Below are positions 45,281 through 55,081 of a stretch of DNA of 64,000 bases, one piece after another. The translations under genes were made by a program, and so were the position numbers. Source of the stretch: Nitratireductor thuwali (GTDB lineage Bacteria > Pseudomonadota > Alphaproteobacteria > Rhizobiales > Rhizobiaceae); contig NZ_CP030941.1 in assembly GCF_036621415.1 (NCBI RefSeq), positions 3,408,001 through 3,472,000 of the forward strand, written 5' to 3'. Within the stretch, counting starts at the first letter, position 1. Every line of letters begins with the position of its first letter. Below the pieces are notes generated by a model, which did not search any database, was not told where the DNA came from, and worked only from the letters and a program-made list of their open reading frames with translations.

Positions 45281-45568
45281 GGTCAAACCCTTGAAATATG
45301 CAGACAATTGAGCGCAAGGACGGCCTTGGGTCAAGAAGGCCGGTGTCCCGCCCAAGCGCCTTTCCCTCTTCCATCCCTCAACGCCGACCGCGCACATCCG
45401 CTCCCTCGGCTTGCGCGCGGACGGAAGGGCGCGGGAGACCGCCTCGGCCAAGGCCCGTTCTCCTCGCCCGAACGGCCTCTACCCCCCGGCCAGGCAAAGG
45501 GCGGTGTTTGACGCCGCGCGCGGACGCGCTATTGATCTGGCCGTGAAAGAATAAAGAGGAACTTCCCG

Positions 45569-46447
45569 ATGAATGCCGTGCCCGCAGCGCAATCCACCAC
45601 CTGGACATTTCTCGACGGCGACTGGCACGAGGGCAATGTCGCCATCGCCGGGCCGCGCACCCATGCCATGTGGCTGGGCTCCTCCGTATTCGACGGGGCG
45701 CGCTGGTTCGAGAACGTCGCCCCCGATCTCGACCGCCATGCCGCCCGCGTCAACGCCTCGGCCACGAATCTCGGGCTCTCGCCGACAAAATCCGTCGAGG
45801 AAATCGTGGGGCTGACCTGGGACGGGCTGAAGAAGTTCGACGGCCGGACCGCCGTCTATATCCGGCCGATGTACTGGGCCGAGCATGGCGGCTACATGAG
45901 CGTGCCCGCCGATCCGCAGTCCACCCGCTTTTGCCTTTGCCTCTACGAGGCGCCGATGATCGCGCCTTCCGGCTTTACCGTTGGCGTGTCGCGCTTCCGC
46001 CGGCCGACGATGGAAACGATGCCGACCAATGCCAAGGCCGGCTGCCTTTATCCGAACAACGGCCGGTCCATCCTTGATGCCAAGGCGCGCGGCTTCGACA
46101 ATGCGCTGGTGCTCGACATGCTGGGCAATGTCGCCGAGACGGGCTCCTCCAACATCTTCATGGTCAAGGACGGCGAGGTCTTCACCCCGGCGCCGAACGG
46201 CACTTTCCTTTCCGGCATAACGCGTTTGCGCGTGATGACGCTGCTGGCCGGGGCAGGCTACAAGGTGACCGAAAAAACCCTGCGGGTTCAGGACTTTATG
46301 GAAGCCGACGAGATTTTCTCCAGCGGCAATCATTCGAAGGTCGTGCCGATTACAGGTATAGAAGATCGCAAATTGCAGCCCGGACCGGTGGCCAAACGCG
46401 CGCGCGAACTATATTGGGAATGGGCGCATGCCGACCTTGCCGCCTGA
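45569..46447 (+). CDS. Branched-chain amino acid aminotransferase-like enzyme
   Basis: This 292-residue class IV PLP aminotransferase transfers amino groups between branched-chain amino acids and 2-oxoglutarate, or acts on a related substrate. The PLP Lys is in TNAKAGCLYPNN near residue 158, and MLGNVAETGSSNIFMVKDGEVFTPAPNGTFLSGITR is the family signature. GAGGAAC lies before the ATG. D-amino-acid transaminase and aminodeoxychorismate lyase share the fold, but ETGSSNIF and the PNN segment favour the branched-chain type. Confidence 0.82.
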   Translation: MNAVPAAQSTTWTFLDGDWHEGNVAIAGPRTHAMWLGSSVFDGARWFENVAPDLDRHAARVNASATNLGLSPTKSVEEIVGLTWDGLKKFDGRTAVYIRPMYWAEHGGYMSVPADPQSTRFCLCLYEAPMIAPSGFTVGVSRFRRPTMETMPTNAKAGCLYPNNGRSILDAKARGFDNALVLDMLGNVAETGSSNIFMVKDGEVFTPAPNGTFLSGITRLRVMTLLAGAGYKVTEKTLRVQDFMEADEIFSSGNHSKVVPITGIEDRKLQPGPVAKRARELYWEWAHADLAA

Positions 46448-46546
46448 GTGAGATCGGGAGCGCTCGACCGGGGCAGGCGTTGTCAAAATGCCTTTCCGAC
46501 CCCATTTGCCAGATGTAGATTTTCAACCATTACGAGGGAGACCGAT

Positions 46547-47149
46547 ATGGCCTTTGAACTGCCGGACCTGCCTTACGACTACGAGGCGCTTCAGCCCTAC
46601 ATGTCGAGGGAGACGCTGGAATATCATCACGACAAGCACCACAAGGCCTATGTCGACAACGGCAACAAGCTCGCTGCCGAGGCCGGAATGGACAATTTGT
46701 CCCTCGAAGAGGTGGTCAAGCAGTCCTTCGGCAAGAATCAGGGCCTCTTCAACAATGCCGGGCAGCACTACAACCACATCCATTTCTGGAAATGGATGAA
46801 GAAGGGCGGCGGCGGCAAAAGCCTTCCCGGCGCCCTCGAAAAGGCCATCCAGAGCGACCTTGGCGGCTACGACAAGTTCAAGGCCGACTTCACCAATGCC
46901 GGCGCCACGCAGTTCGGCTCGGGCTGGGCCTGGCTGGCCGTCAAGAACGGCAAGATCGAGGTCATGAAGACGCCGAACGGGGAGAACCCGCTGGTGCACG
47001 GCGCAACGCCCATCCTGGGCGTGGATGTGTGGGAGCATTCCTACTACATCGACTACCGCAATGCGCGGCCCAAATATCTCGAGGCTTTCGTCGATAACCT
47101 GATCAACTGGGACTATGTCCTGGAGTGCTACGAGAAGGCCACCGGCTGA
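46547..47149 (+). CDS. sodB: Superoxide dismutase, Fe type
   Basis: This 200-residue cytoplasmic enzyme dismutates superoxide. Metal ligands are His27 (LEYHHDKHH), His in HYNHIHFW, and Asp and His in DVWEHSYYIDYRN. The Gln of FNNAGQHYNH occupies the place of Gln69 in E. coli Fe-SOD, and the Mn-type Gln in the C-terminal domain is replaced by Gly (PNGENPL), so the Fe form is likely; cambialistic use cannot be excluded. A good terminator follows at 47180. Confidence 0.92.
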   Translation: MAFELPDLPYDYEALQPYMSRETLEYHHDKHHKAYVDNGNKLAAEAGMDNLSLEEVVKQSFGKNQGLFNNAGQHYNHIHFWKWMKKGGGGKSLPGALEKAIQSDLGGYDKFKADFTNAGATQFGSGWAWLAVKNGKIEVMKTPNGENPLVHGATPILGVDVWEHSYYIDYRNARPKYLEAFVDNLINWDYVLECYEKATG

Positions 47150-47179
47150 CACCGCGATCCGAGAATCCAGACTGACGAG

Positions 47180-47205
47180 AACCCGGCTCCGGCCGGGTTT
47201 TCCTT
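47180..47205 (+). terminator. Rho-independent terminator of sodB
   Basis: AACCCGGC (47180-47187) pairs with GCCGGGTT (47192-47199) around TCCG, followed by TTTTCCTT. The distance from the sodB stop is 31 bases. Confidence 0.8.
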
Positions 47206-47312
47206 ATCGGAGGATCACTCACGAAAGCGTGATCGAATATCGAGGATTGTTAAGTTTCTTCAGCGCGCCAGCCGCTAAGGTGCAGCCGGGTGAAAAAGAC
47301 CGGAGAGCGCAA

Positions 47313-47762
47313 ATGAAATCGATCCTCCTATCCATTTCGGCCTTGATGATCTCGGTTGCAGGCGTTGCCGCGGCTGACGATCCGGTTGCCGTCCGCAAGG
47401 CCTTGATGCAGGCCTCGGCAGCTTCCGCCGCCGCGTCCGGCGGCATGATGAAGGGCGAGATCGCCTACAACCCGGCTGTCGCCAAGGCGGCGATCGCGAC
47501 GCTGAACGCGGTCTCGCATGCCTATGGCGATTTCTTTCCGGAAGGCACCGGCGGCGAGGATACGTCGGCGTCGCCGAAGATATGGGAAGACGGTGATGCC
47601 TGGCAGCAGGCGTTGAGCAAGTTCCAGACCGACACGCAGGCCGCCGTCGAGGCTGCAGGCAAGGACGGTCCTGCCGATCTGGCCGCTTTCCAGGCAGCAA
47701 TCGGACCTGTTTTGTCCAACTGCAGGAGCTGCCACGAGACCTTCCGTCTGCAGACGAACTAG
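47313..47762 (+). CDS. Cytochrome c'
   Basis: This 149-residue protein has a signal peptide (about residues 1-20) and a four-helix cytochrome c' fold with a C-terminal haem motif CRSCH. The penultimate position of CxxCH and the segments ADDPVAVRKALMQASAASAA and AYNPAVAKAAIATLNAVSHA are typical. Cytochromes c' bind NO and can protect against it. The stop is four bases before the next cytochrome gene. GATCAC...GTGATC (47213-47234) upstream may be a regulatory dyad. Confidence 0.85.
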   Translation: MKSILLSISALMISVAGVAAADDPVAVRKALMQASAASAAASGGMMKGEIAYNPAVAKAAIATLNAVSHAYGDFFPEGTGGEDTSASPKIWEDGDAWQQALSKFQTDTQAAVEAAGKDGPADLAAFQAAIGPVLSNCRSCHETFRLQTN

Positions 47763-47766
47763 GCAC

Positions 47767-48696
47767 ATGCGGCGCAAGATGCTGGCGCTTCTTGCCGTAT
47801 TGGCGGCAGCAGGTGCCGTTTTCTGGTTCCTGACCGGGGCGGACGGGCTCGATGCCCGTGCGCTGGCGGCCATCGAGCCTGGCGATGCGGCCCGCGGCGA
47901 GCGGGTTTTCTGGGCAGGCGGCTGCAGCTCGTGCCATGCCCGGCCCGATGCGCAGGGCGACGCCAAGCTGGAACTGGCCGGCGGCCTCGCCCTGGCCACC
48001 GGCTTCGGCACTTTCGTCGCCCCCAACATCTCGCCCGATCCGAACGACGGCATCGGTGCCTGGAGCGAGGAGGATTTCGCCAATGCCATGCTGCGCGGCG
48101 TCTCGCCCGAGGGCGCGCACTATTATCCGGCGTTTCCCTACACCTCCTACGCGCGCATGGCGCCGCAGGACGTCGCCGATCTCTTCGCCTTCATCAAGAC
48201 GCTGCCGCCCGTTTCCGGCGAAGCGGGCGGACACCAGCTTTCTTTCCCGTTCAATGTCCGCCGGGGCCTGGGGCTTTGGAAGATGCTCTACCTCGACGAT
48301 GAGCCGGTGCTGGCGATCGGCGAGGACGCACCGCAAGAGGTGCGGCGCGGGCAGTATCTGGTCGAAGGGCCGGGTCATTGCGGCGAGTGCCATACGCCGC
48401 GCTCGTTCACGGGCGCGCTGAAGAAGGCCGAGTGGCTGGCGGGCGCGCCCGCGGCGGAAGGCGACGGCATCGTGCCGAACATCACGCCGGGCGAAGGGGG
48501 AATCGGCTCCTGGTCGGCAAGCGATATCGCCTATTACCTGGAAAGCGGCTTCACGCCCGATTTCGATTCCGTCGGCGGGGCAATGGCCGCGGTCCAGGCC
48601 AACATGGCGAAGCTGCCGGCCGAAGACCGCGAGGCCATCGCCGCCTACCTCAAGTCGGTTCCGCCCCGGCCGAACGGCTATCCGGCTTCCCGGTGA
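47767..48696 (+). CDS. Diheme cytochrome c
   Basis: This 309-residue protein has an N-terminal anchor or uncleaved signal (KMLALLAVLAAAGAVFWFLTG) and two class I c domains. The haem motifs are CSSCH (near residue 52) and CGECH (near 205), with axial Met candidates in YARMAP and NMAKLP. It resembles the membrane-bound electron-transfer subunits of gluconate- or sorbitol-type dehydrogenases. It is coupled to the cytochrome c' gene, so it may pass electrons to or from it. Its last 47 bp overlap the convergent oligopeptidase gene. Confidence 0.82.
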   Translation: MRRKMLALLAVLAAAGAVFWFLTGADGLDARALAAIEPGDAARGERVFWAGGCSSCHARPDAQGDAKLELAGGLALATGFGTFVAPNISPDPNDGIGAWSEEDFANAMLRGVSPEGAHYYPAFPYTSYARMAPQDVADLFAFIKTLPPVSGEAGGHQLSFPFNVRRGLGLWKMLYLDDEPVLAIGEDAPQEVRRGQYLVEGPGHCGECHTPRSFTGALKKAEWLAGAPAAEGDGIVPNITPGEGGIGSWSASDIAYYLESGFTPDFDSVGGAMAAVQANMAKLPAEDREAIAAYLKSVPPRPNGYPASR

Positions 48697-50797
48697 CCTT
48701 CATCATGCCCGTGACCTTGAGCATGAAAGCGTAGGCGAGCGCCACTTCCTCCAGCCGGGAAAAGCGGCCGGAGGCGCCGGCATGGCCGGCCTCCAGATTG
48801 GTGCGCAGGAGGATCGGCTGGTCGCCCGCATTGTGCTCCCGCAGCCTGGCCACCCATTTGGCCGGCTCCCAATAGGTCACCCGAGGGTCGGTCAGGCCGG
48901 CGAGGGCGAAGATCGCCGGATAAGCGCGCGGGGCGACGTTGTCATAGGGCGAGTAGCTGCGGATCAGCGCGAAATCCTCGGCGCTGGCCAGCGGATTGCC
49001 CCATTCGGGCCATTCCGGCGGGGTGAGCGGCAGGGTGTCGTCGAGCATCGTGTTGAGCACGTCGACGAACGGTACCTGCGCCACGATGGCGCGGAACGCC
49101 TCGGGCGCCATGTTGGCGACCGCTCCCATCAGCATGCCGCCGGCCGAGCCGCCCTCGGCCACCAGCCGGTCGTGGCTGGTGTAATTTTCGGCCACGAGAT
49201 GGCGGGCGCAGGCGATGAAGTCGGTGAACGTGTTCATCTTGCTCGAGCGCTTGCCGTCCTCGTACCAGGAAAAGCCCTTGTCCTTGCCGCCGCGCACATG
49301 TGCGATCGCGTAGACGAACCCGCGGTCGACGAGCGACAGCGGCGTGGTGCGGAAGGAGGCGGGGATTGTGATGCCGTAGGAGCCGTAGCCGTAGAGGAGG
49401 CAGGGGGCCGAGCCGTCGAGCGCGGTGTCCTTGCGGTAGAGCAGCGAGATCGGCACCAGCGCGCCGTCCCCGGCGGGCGCCATGAGGCGGCGGGTCACAT
49501 AGTCGGAGGGCTCGTGCCCGCTTGGCACTTCCTGCGTCTTGAGGAGCGTGCGCTCGCGCGTGCGCATATTGTAGTCGAACTCCTGCGCCGGAGTGGTCAT
49601 CGAGGAATAGGTGAAGCGGATCGTCCCGGTATCGTATTCGGCGGCGCCAATGAGACCGAGCGAGTAGGCCTCCTCGTCGAAGGCGATGGCGTGTTCGGCG
49701 CCGCCCGCCCTTTCGCGGATGACGATGCGCGGGAGCCCGTCGACCCGCTCTATGCGCACAAGGTGATCCTTGAATGCCTCCATGCCGATGATGAGCCGGC
49801 CCGGCTGGTGCGGCACGACCTCGCTCCAGTTCGCGCGGGAAGGATCCGCAGCCGGCGCGCGCACGATCTTGAAATCCTTGGCGCCGTCGGCATTGGTGAG
49901 GATGAAGAACTCGTCCCCGGCCGCCGCGAGGTCGTATTGAACCCCGGTCTCGCGCGCGGCGACGAGTTTCGGTTCGGCATCCGGCGTGGCTGCGGACAGG
50001 ATCCGGTATTCCGTCGTCTCGTGGTCGTGGATCGAGATCATGATCCAGTCATTGGCAAGGCTCGCCCCGACATTCATGAAGAAACCGGCGTCGGTCTCCT
50101 CATAGACGAGGCGATCGCTCGCCGCGTCCTGGCCGATGCGATGATAGAAGACCTTCGAGGGGCGGTGATTGTCGTCGACCAGCGTGTAGAAGAAGCCGGC
50201 CGACCCGGCGTCGAACGCGCCCGAGCCGGCTGTGTTTTCGATCCGGTCGGCAAGGTCGGAGCCCGTTTCGAGGTCGCGCAGATGCAGCGTGTAGAATTCG
50301 GAGCCCTTGTGATCGGCGCTCCATAGCAGGCGGCGATGGTCCGGCGCATGCTCGATCGAGCCGATGTTGAAATAAGCCTTGCCCTCGGCCTCGCGGTCGC
50401 CGTCCAGAAGGATTTCCTGCTCGCCGCCTTCGGCGGGCCTGCGGAAGAAGTACGGATGCTCGCCACCCTTGCGGAAGGCGCTGCCATAGGCATAGGGGCC
50501 GTCCTTCATCGGTATCGAGGAATCGTCCTCCTTGATCCGGCCCTTCATCTCCTCGAACAGGGCTTTGCGCAGATCCTCGGTATCGGCCAGCATCGCCTGC
50601 TGGTATGCGTTTTCCGCCTCCAGATGCGCCCTTATATCATCGGCAAGAAGGGAGGGATCCTTCAGCACCTCCTGCCAGTTGTCCGCCCTCAGCCATCCGT
50701 AGTCGTCGATCAGCTCGACGCCGTGCCGGATCTGGCTTCTGGGCCGCTTCTCGGCTTTTGGAGCCTCAAGAGCCGGAAAGACGGATTTTGTCGGCAT
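48650..50797 (-). CDS. ptrB: Oligopeptidase B (prolyl oligopeptidase family)
   Basis: This 715-residue cytoplasmic serine peptidase cleaves short peptides after basic residues. An N-terminal seven-blade propeller covers about residues 75-415. The hydrolase domain shows LYGYGSYGITIP, the nucleophile GGSAGGMLMGAVANM, Asp in GLTDPRVTYWEPAKW and His in EAGHAGASGR. The ATG at 50797 has AGAAAGG eight bases upstream; earlier in-frame ATGs (50821, 50869) are weaker. Its 3' end runs 47 bp into the converging cytochrome gene. Confidence 0.9.
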   Translation of the reverse strand: MPTKSVFPALEAPKAEKRPRSQIRHGVELIDDYGWLRADNWQEVLKDPSLLADDIRAHLEAENAYQQAMLADTEDLRKALFEEMKGRIKEDDSSIPMKDGPYAYGSAFRKGGEHPYFFRRPAEGGEQEILLDGDREAEGKAYFNIGSIEHAPDHRRLLWSADHKGSEFYTLHLRDLETGSDLADRIENTAGSGAFDAGSAGFFYTLVDDNHRPSKVFYHRIGQDAASDRLVYEETDAGFFMNVGASLANDWIMISIHDHETTEYRILSAATPDAEPKLVAARETGVQYDLAAAGDEFFILTNADGAKDFKIVRAPAADPSRANWSEVVPHQPGRLIIGMEAFKDHLVRIERVDGLPRIVIRERAGGAEHAIAFDEEAYSLGLIGAAEYDTGTIRFTYSSMTTPAQEFDYNMRTRERTLLKTQEVPSGHEPSDYVTRRLMAPAGDGALVPISLLYRKDTALDGSAPCLLYGYGSYGITIPASFRTTPLSLVDRGFVYAIAHVRGGKDKGFSWYEDGKRSSKMNTFTDFIACARHLVAENYTSHDRLVAEGGSAGGMLMGAVANMAPEAFRAIVAQVPFVDVLNTMLDDTLPLTPPEWPEWGNPLASAEDFALIRSYSPYDNVAPRAYPAIFALAGLTDPRVTYWEPAKWVARLREHNAGDQPILLRTNLEAGHAGASGRFSRLEEVALAYAFMLKVTGMMKVTGKPDSRSAGAEPT

Positions 50798-50927
50798 GAA
50801 GTGAACCTTTCTGGAGGACATGGAGACCAAGGTCTGGAGGGCCGGGGGGAACCGGCCTTCAGCTCCCATTCAAGATGGGTTTGAGACGATCGGCCATCGG
50901 GATAGCCGATGGTGCAAGGAGGAAGCA

Positions 50928-51284
50928 ATGCGCATTTTTCTATTGGCTGCCGCGCTCGGCCTGAGCATGATCGGCAGCGCCGCCGAGGCGACGGTCTTCG
51001 CCGCCTGGGAGGTGACGAACGTGCCCTGGGGCGACACGCTCAACGTGCGGAAATACCCCGCCAGCCATTCCCAAAAGCAGACGGCCTATCCCAACGGCAC
51101 CGTGCTCCAGATGACCGGCCGCTGCACTGGCGGGCTCGATCTCCTGTCGATTGCCGGCGATCCGGAGTGGCACCAGAAACAGGCCGTGCGCTACCGCTGG
51201 TGCGAGGTCTGGCACGATCCCGCGCGCAATGGGGACTTCGTCACCGGCTGGGTTTACGGCAGATATATCCAGCCCGCCGATTGA
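50928..51284 (+). CDS. Exported SH3-like domain protein
   Basis: This 118-residue protein has a signal peptide (residues 1-22, ending AAEA) and an SH3b-like domain: WGDTLNVRKYPASHSQKQTAYPNGTVLQMTG, then WCEVWHDPARNGDFVTGWVYGRYIQ, the common final strand of bacterial SH3 repeats. Two cysteines (RCTGG, RWCEVW) could form a disulfide. Such domains bind peptidoglycan or proteins in the periplasm. AAGGAGGAAG precedes the ATG. No partner is evident. Confidence 0.75.
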   Translation: MRIFLLAAALGLSMIGSAAEATVFAAWEVTNVPWGDTLNVRKYPASHSQKQTAYPNGTVLQMTGRCTGGLDLLSIAGDPEWHQKQAVRYRWCEVWHDPARNGDFVTGWVYGRYIQPAD

Positions 51285-51307
51285 TGCGAGGGTGGCCGGA
51301 GCACCGG

Positions 51308-51715
51308 TCACTTCGGCTCGAAATCGAGGGCATGACCGTTCATGCAATAGCGCAGGCCGGTGGGCTGTGGACCGTCGGTGAAGACGTGGCCGAGATGAGC
51401 GTCGCAATCGGCGCAGCGGATTTCCGTACGGGTCGAAAACCACGACCTGTCCACATGCTCGGCGACGGCATTCTCCTCGACGGGCGCATAAAAACTCGGC
51501 CAGCCCGTGCCGGAATCAAACTTGGTCTCGGATGAGAACAGCGGCCTTCCGCAGCCTACACAGCGATAGAGGCCAGGCTCCTTGTTGTCCCAGTAGGGGC
51601 CGGTAAATGCGCGCTCCGTGCCTTGCTGGCGCGTGACGTTGTACTGCTCCGGCGTGAGTTGCTCGCGCCATTCCGCGTCCGTCTTCTGCACTTTGAGATG
51701 CGTGTTGTCCGACAT
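51308..51715 (-). CDS. msrB: Peptide-methionine (R)-S-oxide reductase
   Basis: This 135-residue enzyme repairs methionine-R-sulfoxide. It has two zinc-binding CxxC pairs (RCVGCG and RCADCD), the substrate-binding [11 protein letters not shown] and the catalytic Cys in [11 protein letters not shown]. There is no signal peptide, so it is cytoplasmic. The stop lies 24 bp from the convergent SH3-like gene. Confidence 0.93.
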   Translation of the reverse strand: MSDNTHLKVQKTDAEWREQLTPEQYNVTRQQGTERAFTGPYWDNKEPGLYRCVGCGRPLFSSETKFDSGTGWPSFYAPVEENAVAEHVDRSWFSTRTEIRCADCDAHLGHVFTDGPQPTGLRYCMNGHALDFEPK

Positions 51716-51932
51716 GTTCGTGCTCCTGACAATCGTGGCCCCTATGTAGTGCCGGCAGACCGGAAATGTCAGTCCTTCACGGAAACTTCAATCGCGTAGC
51801 TGCCGTGTGAATAAAGGGGCCGATTGTCGCGCCCGCCTTGCCCCGGGGAAAATGAGCGTCTATGTCCATTCGGAGTTTAGAGGTGTTCTTTTTCACCCGG
51901 GCAGTCGATATTCTTTGGAGCGGGGGACCTTC

Positions 51933-54278
51933 ATGGAGGCGGATGGGCATTGGCTGACATTTCTTGTTCTGATGCTGCCTTTCGCCGGCGCTGCCATCGC
52001 ACCCGTTCTGGTCCGCTTCTCCGGCCATAACGCAGCCTGGCTGCTGGCCCTCATTCCCGCCTTCATGTTCTATCATTTCACCGGATTCCTCGGCCCTGTC
52101 GCCGACGGGGAGACGGTGGTCGCGGGATATTCCTGGATACCTTCGCTGGACGTCGATTTTTCGTGGTACATCGACGGGCTGTCCCTGACCTTCGCCCTGC
52201 TCATTTCCGGGATAGGCGCGCTGATCGTGCTTTACGCGGGCGGCTATCTGAAGGGGCATGCGCATCTGGGGCGCTTCTTCTCGTTCATCCTGATGTTCAT
52301 GGGCGCCATGCAGGGGCTGGTGCTCGCCGATGGCTTTCTGACGCTGTTCGTCTTCTGGGAACTGACGTCGATCACCTCGTTCCTGCTGATCGGCTTCGAT
52401 CATGCCCGCGAAGCCTCCCGGCGGGCCGCGCTCCAGGCGCTGATCGTGACCGGGCTGGGCGGCCTGTCGCTGCTGGCCGGGCTGCTGCTCATCTGGAACA
52501 TGACCGGCCTCGGCTCCATGTCGGCGCTGCTGGAGGCCGAAAGCGCGCTGCGCGAGGCGCCGCTTTACCTTGCCGCCCTGCTGCTGGTTCTCGGCGGCGC
52601 CTTCACCAAGTCGGCGCAGTTTCCGTTCCATTTCTGGCTGCCCAACGCGATGGAAGCGCCGACGCCGGTCTCCGCCTATCTGCATTCGGCCACGATGGTG
52701 AAGGCCGGCGTCTATCTGGTGATGCGCCTCAACCCGGTGATGGGCGACACCGTCGCCTGGGAAACGATCCTGCCGATCTTCGGCGGCACGACCCTGATCG
52801 TCGGCACGCTGCTGGCCGTGCGGCAGACCGACCTCAAGCTTATGCTGGCCTATACGACGGTCGCCTCGCTGGGGCTTCTGGTCATGCTGACGGGCTTCGG
52901 CTCGGAGAAGGCCGCCGAAGCGGCGGTGCTCTATCTGGTCGCCCATTCCATGTTCAAAGGCGCGCTGTTCATGGTCGCCGGCGGCATCGACCACGAGGCC
53001 GGCACCCGCGACATCACAAGGCTGGGCGGCATAGGCCGCGCCATGCCGATCACCTTTGCCGCCGCTGTCCTGGCCGCGATCTCCATGGGCGGGCTGCCGC
53101 CCTTCTTCGGCTTTCTGGCCAAGGAGGAAATCTATGCCGGTCTCTGGCAGGGCGGCGGCTGGAGCGGGCTGATGACGCTGGTGGCCATCGTCGGCAATGC
53201 GCTGATGTTCGCGATCGGTTTCGCCGTTGCGCTGAAGCCCTTCACCGGCCCCGAGGTCGAAACGCCGAAGCACGCCCATGAGGGCCCGGTGCTGTTGTGG
53301 CTCGGGCCGCTGGTGCTCGGCGTCGCCGGCCTGCTGACGGCGCTCGCTTCGACCCTGAGCCACCGCTTCATCACCAATCCGATGGCGAGCGCGGTGGTGG
53401 GCGAGCCGGTCGAGGTCTACATCTCCGTCGTGCCGCATGTCGGGCTGCCGCTGGCCCTGTCGGTGATCACCATCGTGCTCGGCGTGCTGGCCTATCTGAT
53501 GCTGGCGCGCGGGCGAGAGGCCATGGCGGCGACGCTGAAGGCGATAGGGTGGGGGCCGGACCAGGGCTTCGATCAGGCCGTCAGAGGGTCCGTCCGGTTC
53601 TCCTCGGTCGTGACCGGCATCGTCCAGAACGGGCGCCTCGACTATTACATGACGGCGACCTTCGTCGCACTGGCACTGGCGCTGTTCGTTCCGATGATCC
53701 TGTTCGGCGAACTGCCCGCGGTGCCCGCTTTCCCCGACCTTCGGTTCTATGAATGGATCGTTCTGGCCATCGCCTTCATCGGCCTCGGCGCCGTCCTTTA
53801 TGCGCGCGACCGGTTGACCGCCATCGTCTCGCTGGGCATTCAGGGCTTCGCCGTGGCGCTGCTGTTCATGCTTCTTGGGGCGCCGGATCTTTCGTTCACC
53901 CAGTTCATGGTGGAGACGCTGTCGGTTGTCATTCTGGCGCTTGTGATGACACGCCTGAGGCTTTCGCAGGCGGACCACCGGCCGACAGGCGAGAAGGCCG
54001 TGGACATAACCATCGCCGCAGCCTGCGGTGCGGCGCTCGGCCTGATGCTCCTGCGCGTGACGCAAGTGCCTTTCGACGACACGCTGAGCGTTTTCTTCGC
54101 GGAATACTCGCGGGCGATCGCCCATGGCCGCAACATCGTCAACGTGATCATCGTCGACTTCCGCGGGCTGGACACGCTGGGTGAGATCGCCGTGGTGATG
54201 ATCGCCGGCCTCGCCATCCTCGCGCTGGTGCGCATCCGCGCCGGCAAACCGATCGCTGCCCCGAAGGGAGAAGGGTGA
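51933..54278 (+). CDS. mrpA: Na+/H+ antiporter subunit A
   Basis: This 781-residue polytopic protein has about 20 membrane spans and is homologous to the ND5-type proton-pumping subunit of complex [60 protein letters not shown] and [16 protein letters not shown] are conserved, including the Lys/Glu/His of the proton path. It ends with the MrpA-specific C-terminal domain and is not fused to subunit B, unlike longer PhaAB proteins of some rhizobia. It heads the seven-gene operon mrpABCDEFG for cytoplasmic pH and Na+ homeostasis. Confidence 0.92.
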   Translation: MEADGHWLTFLVLMLPFAGAAIAPVLVRFSGHNAAWLLALIPAFMFYHFTGFLGPVADGETVVAGYSWIPSLDVDFSWYIDGLSLTFALLISGIGALIVLYAGGYLKGHAHLGRFFSFILMFMGAMQGLVLADGFLTLFVFWELTSITSFLLIGFDHAREASRRAALQALIVTGLGGLSLLAGLLLIWNMTGLGSMSALLEAESALREAPLYLAALLLVLGGAFTKSAQFPFHFWLPNAMEAPTPVSAYLHSATMVKAGVYLVMRLNPVMGDTVAWETILPIFGGTTLIVGTLLAVRQTDLKLMLAYTTVASLGLLVMLTGFGSEKAAEAAVLYLVAHSMFKGALFMVAGGIDHEAGTRDITRLGGIGRAMPITFAAAVLAAISMGGLPPFFGFLAKEEIYAGLWQGGGWSGLMTLVAIVGNALMFAIGFAVALKPFTGPEVETPKHAHEGPVLLWLGPLVLGVAGLLTALASTLSHRFITNPMASAVVGEPVEVYISVVPHVGLPLALSVITIVLGVLAYLMLARGREAMAATLKAIGWGPDQGFDQAVRGSVRFSSVVTGIVQNGRLDYYMTATFVALALALFVPMILFGELPAVPAFPDLRFYEWIVLAIAFIGLGAVLYARDRLTAIVSLGIQGFAVALLFMLLGAPDLSFTQFMVETLSVVILALVMTRLRLSQADHRPTGEKAVDITIAAACGAALGLMLLRVTQVPFDDTLSVFFAEYSRAIAHGRNIVNVIIVDFRGLDTLGEIAVVMIAGLAILALVRIRAGKPIAAPKGEG

Positions 54279-54279
54279 G

Positions 54280-54699
54280 ATGCGAACGCTGATCTTCCGC
54301 ACAATCGCGCCGTATCTGACCAGCCTGATGGTGCTGTTCTCGATCTTCGTCCTGCTGCGCGGCCACAACGAGCCCGGCGGCGGGTTTATCGGGGGGCTGA
54401 TCGCGGCTTCGGCCTTCGCCATATATGGCATCGCCTGCGGTGTCTCGCCGGTCCGCCGCTCGCTCTATTTCCATCCCATGGCCATCTCGGGATGCGGGTT
54501 GCTGGTGGCCGCGGTATCGGGCCTTGTCTCCATATTCATGGAAATGCCGTTCCTGACCGGCCAGTGGGGCGTCATCAACCTGCTCGGCATGCCGGTGGAT
54601 ATTTCGACGGTGCTCTTTTTCGACATCGGCGTCTATCTCGTCGTCGTCGGCTCGATCACCTCGATTGCGCTGGCGCTGGAAGAAAGGGAGCGCGCCTGA
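54280..54699 (+). CDS. mrpB: Na+/H+ antiporter subunit B
   Basis: This 139-residue membrane protein has four spans. [28 protein letters not shown] is the MnhB signature. The start is one base after the mrpA stop and the TGA shares one base with the mrpC ATG. It forms part of the Mrp membrane complex. Confidence 0.92.
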   Translation: MRTLIFRTIAPYLTSLMVLFSIFVLLRGHNEPGGGFIGGLIAASAFAIYGIACGVSPVRRSLYFHPMAISGCGLLVAAVSGLVSIFMEMPFLTGQWGVINLLGMPVDISTVLFFDIGVYLVVVGSITSIALALEERERA

Positions 54700-55076
54700 T
54701 GGAGACCGCACTCCCCGTAACCGTCAGCATCTTCTTCGCCGTCGCGATCTATCTGATGCTGTCGAAGCACATTATCCGCATTCTCCTGGGCGTTGCCATT
54801 TTCGGCAACGCGGTGAACCTGTCCATTTTCACCGCCGGTCGCGTGACGCGCGAGGTTCCGCCGATCATTCCTGTGGAACTGATGACGCCCGATTTGCCGA
54901 CGGCCAATCCGCTGCCCCAGGCGCTCATTCTCACGGCGATCGTGATTTCCTTCTCCTTCTTCGCTTTCCTGCTGGTCCTCGCCTTCCGCTCCTACCAGGA
55001 GCTGGGAAGCGACGATACGGACTCCATGCGGGTCGCCGAACCCGAGGGCGAAGACCTACCCCCGCTTGGATATTGA
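54699..55076 (+). CDS. mrpC: Na+/H+ antiporter subunit C
   Basis: This 125-residue protein is homologous to NuoK, with three membrane spans. LLGVAIFGNAVNLSIFTAG and PLPQALILTAIVISFSFFAFLLVLAFR match MrpC. The C-terminal 20 residues are acidic and hydrophilic. The ATG overlaps the mrpB stop (TGATG), and mrpD follows five bases later. Confidence 0.92.
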   Translation: METALPVTVSIFFAVAIYLMLSKHIIRILLGVAIFGNAVNLSIFTAGRVTREVPPIIPVELMTPDLPTANPLPQALILTAIVISFSFFAFLLVLAFRSYQELGSDDTDSMRVAEPEGEDLPPLGY

Positions 55077-55081
55077 ACGGC

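Noticed and set aside
51777..54431. An 884-codon open frame antisense to mrpA
   Set aside because: The sense strand encodes an unmistakable MrpA; the antisense product is His/Gln/Arg-rich without any fold and results from codon bias.
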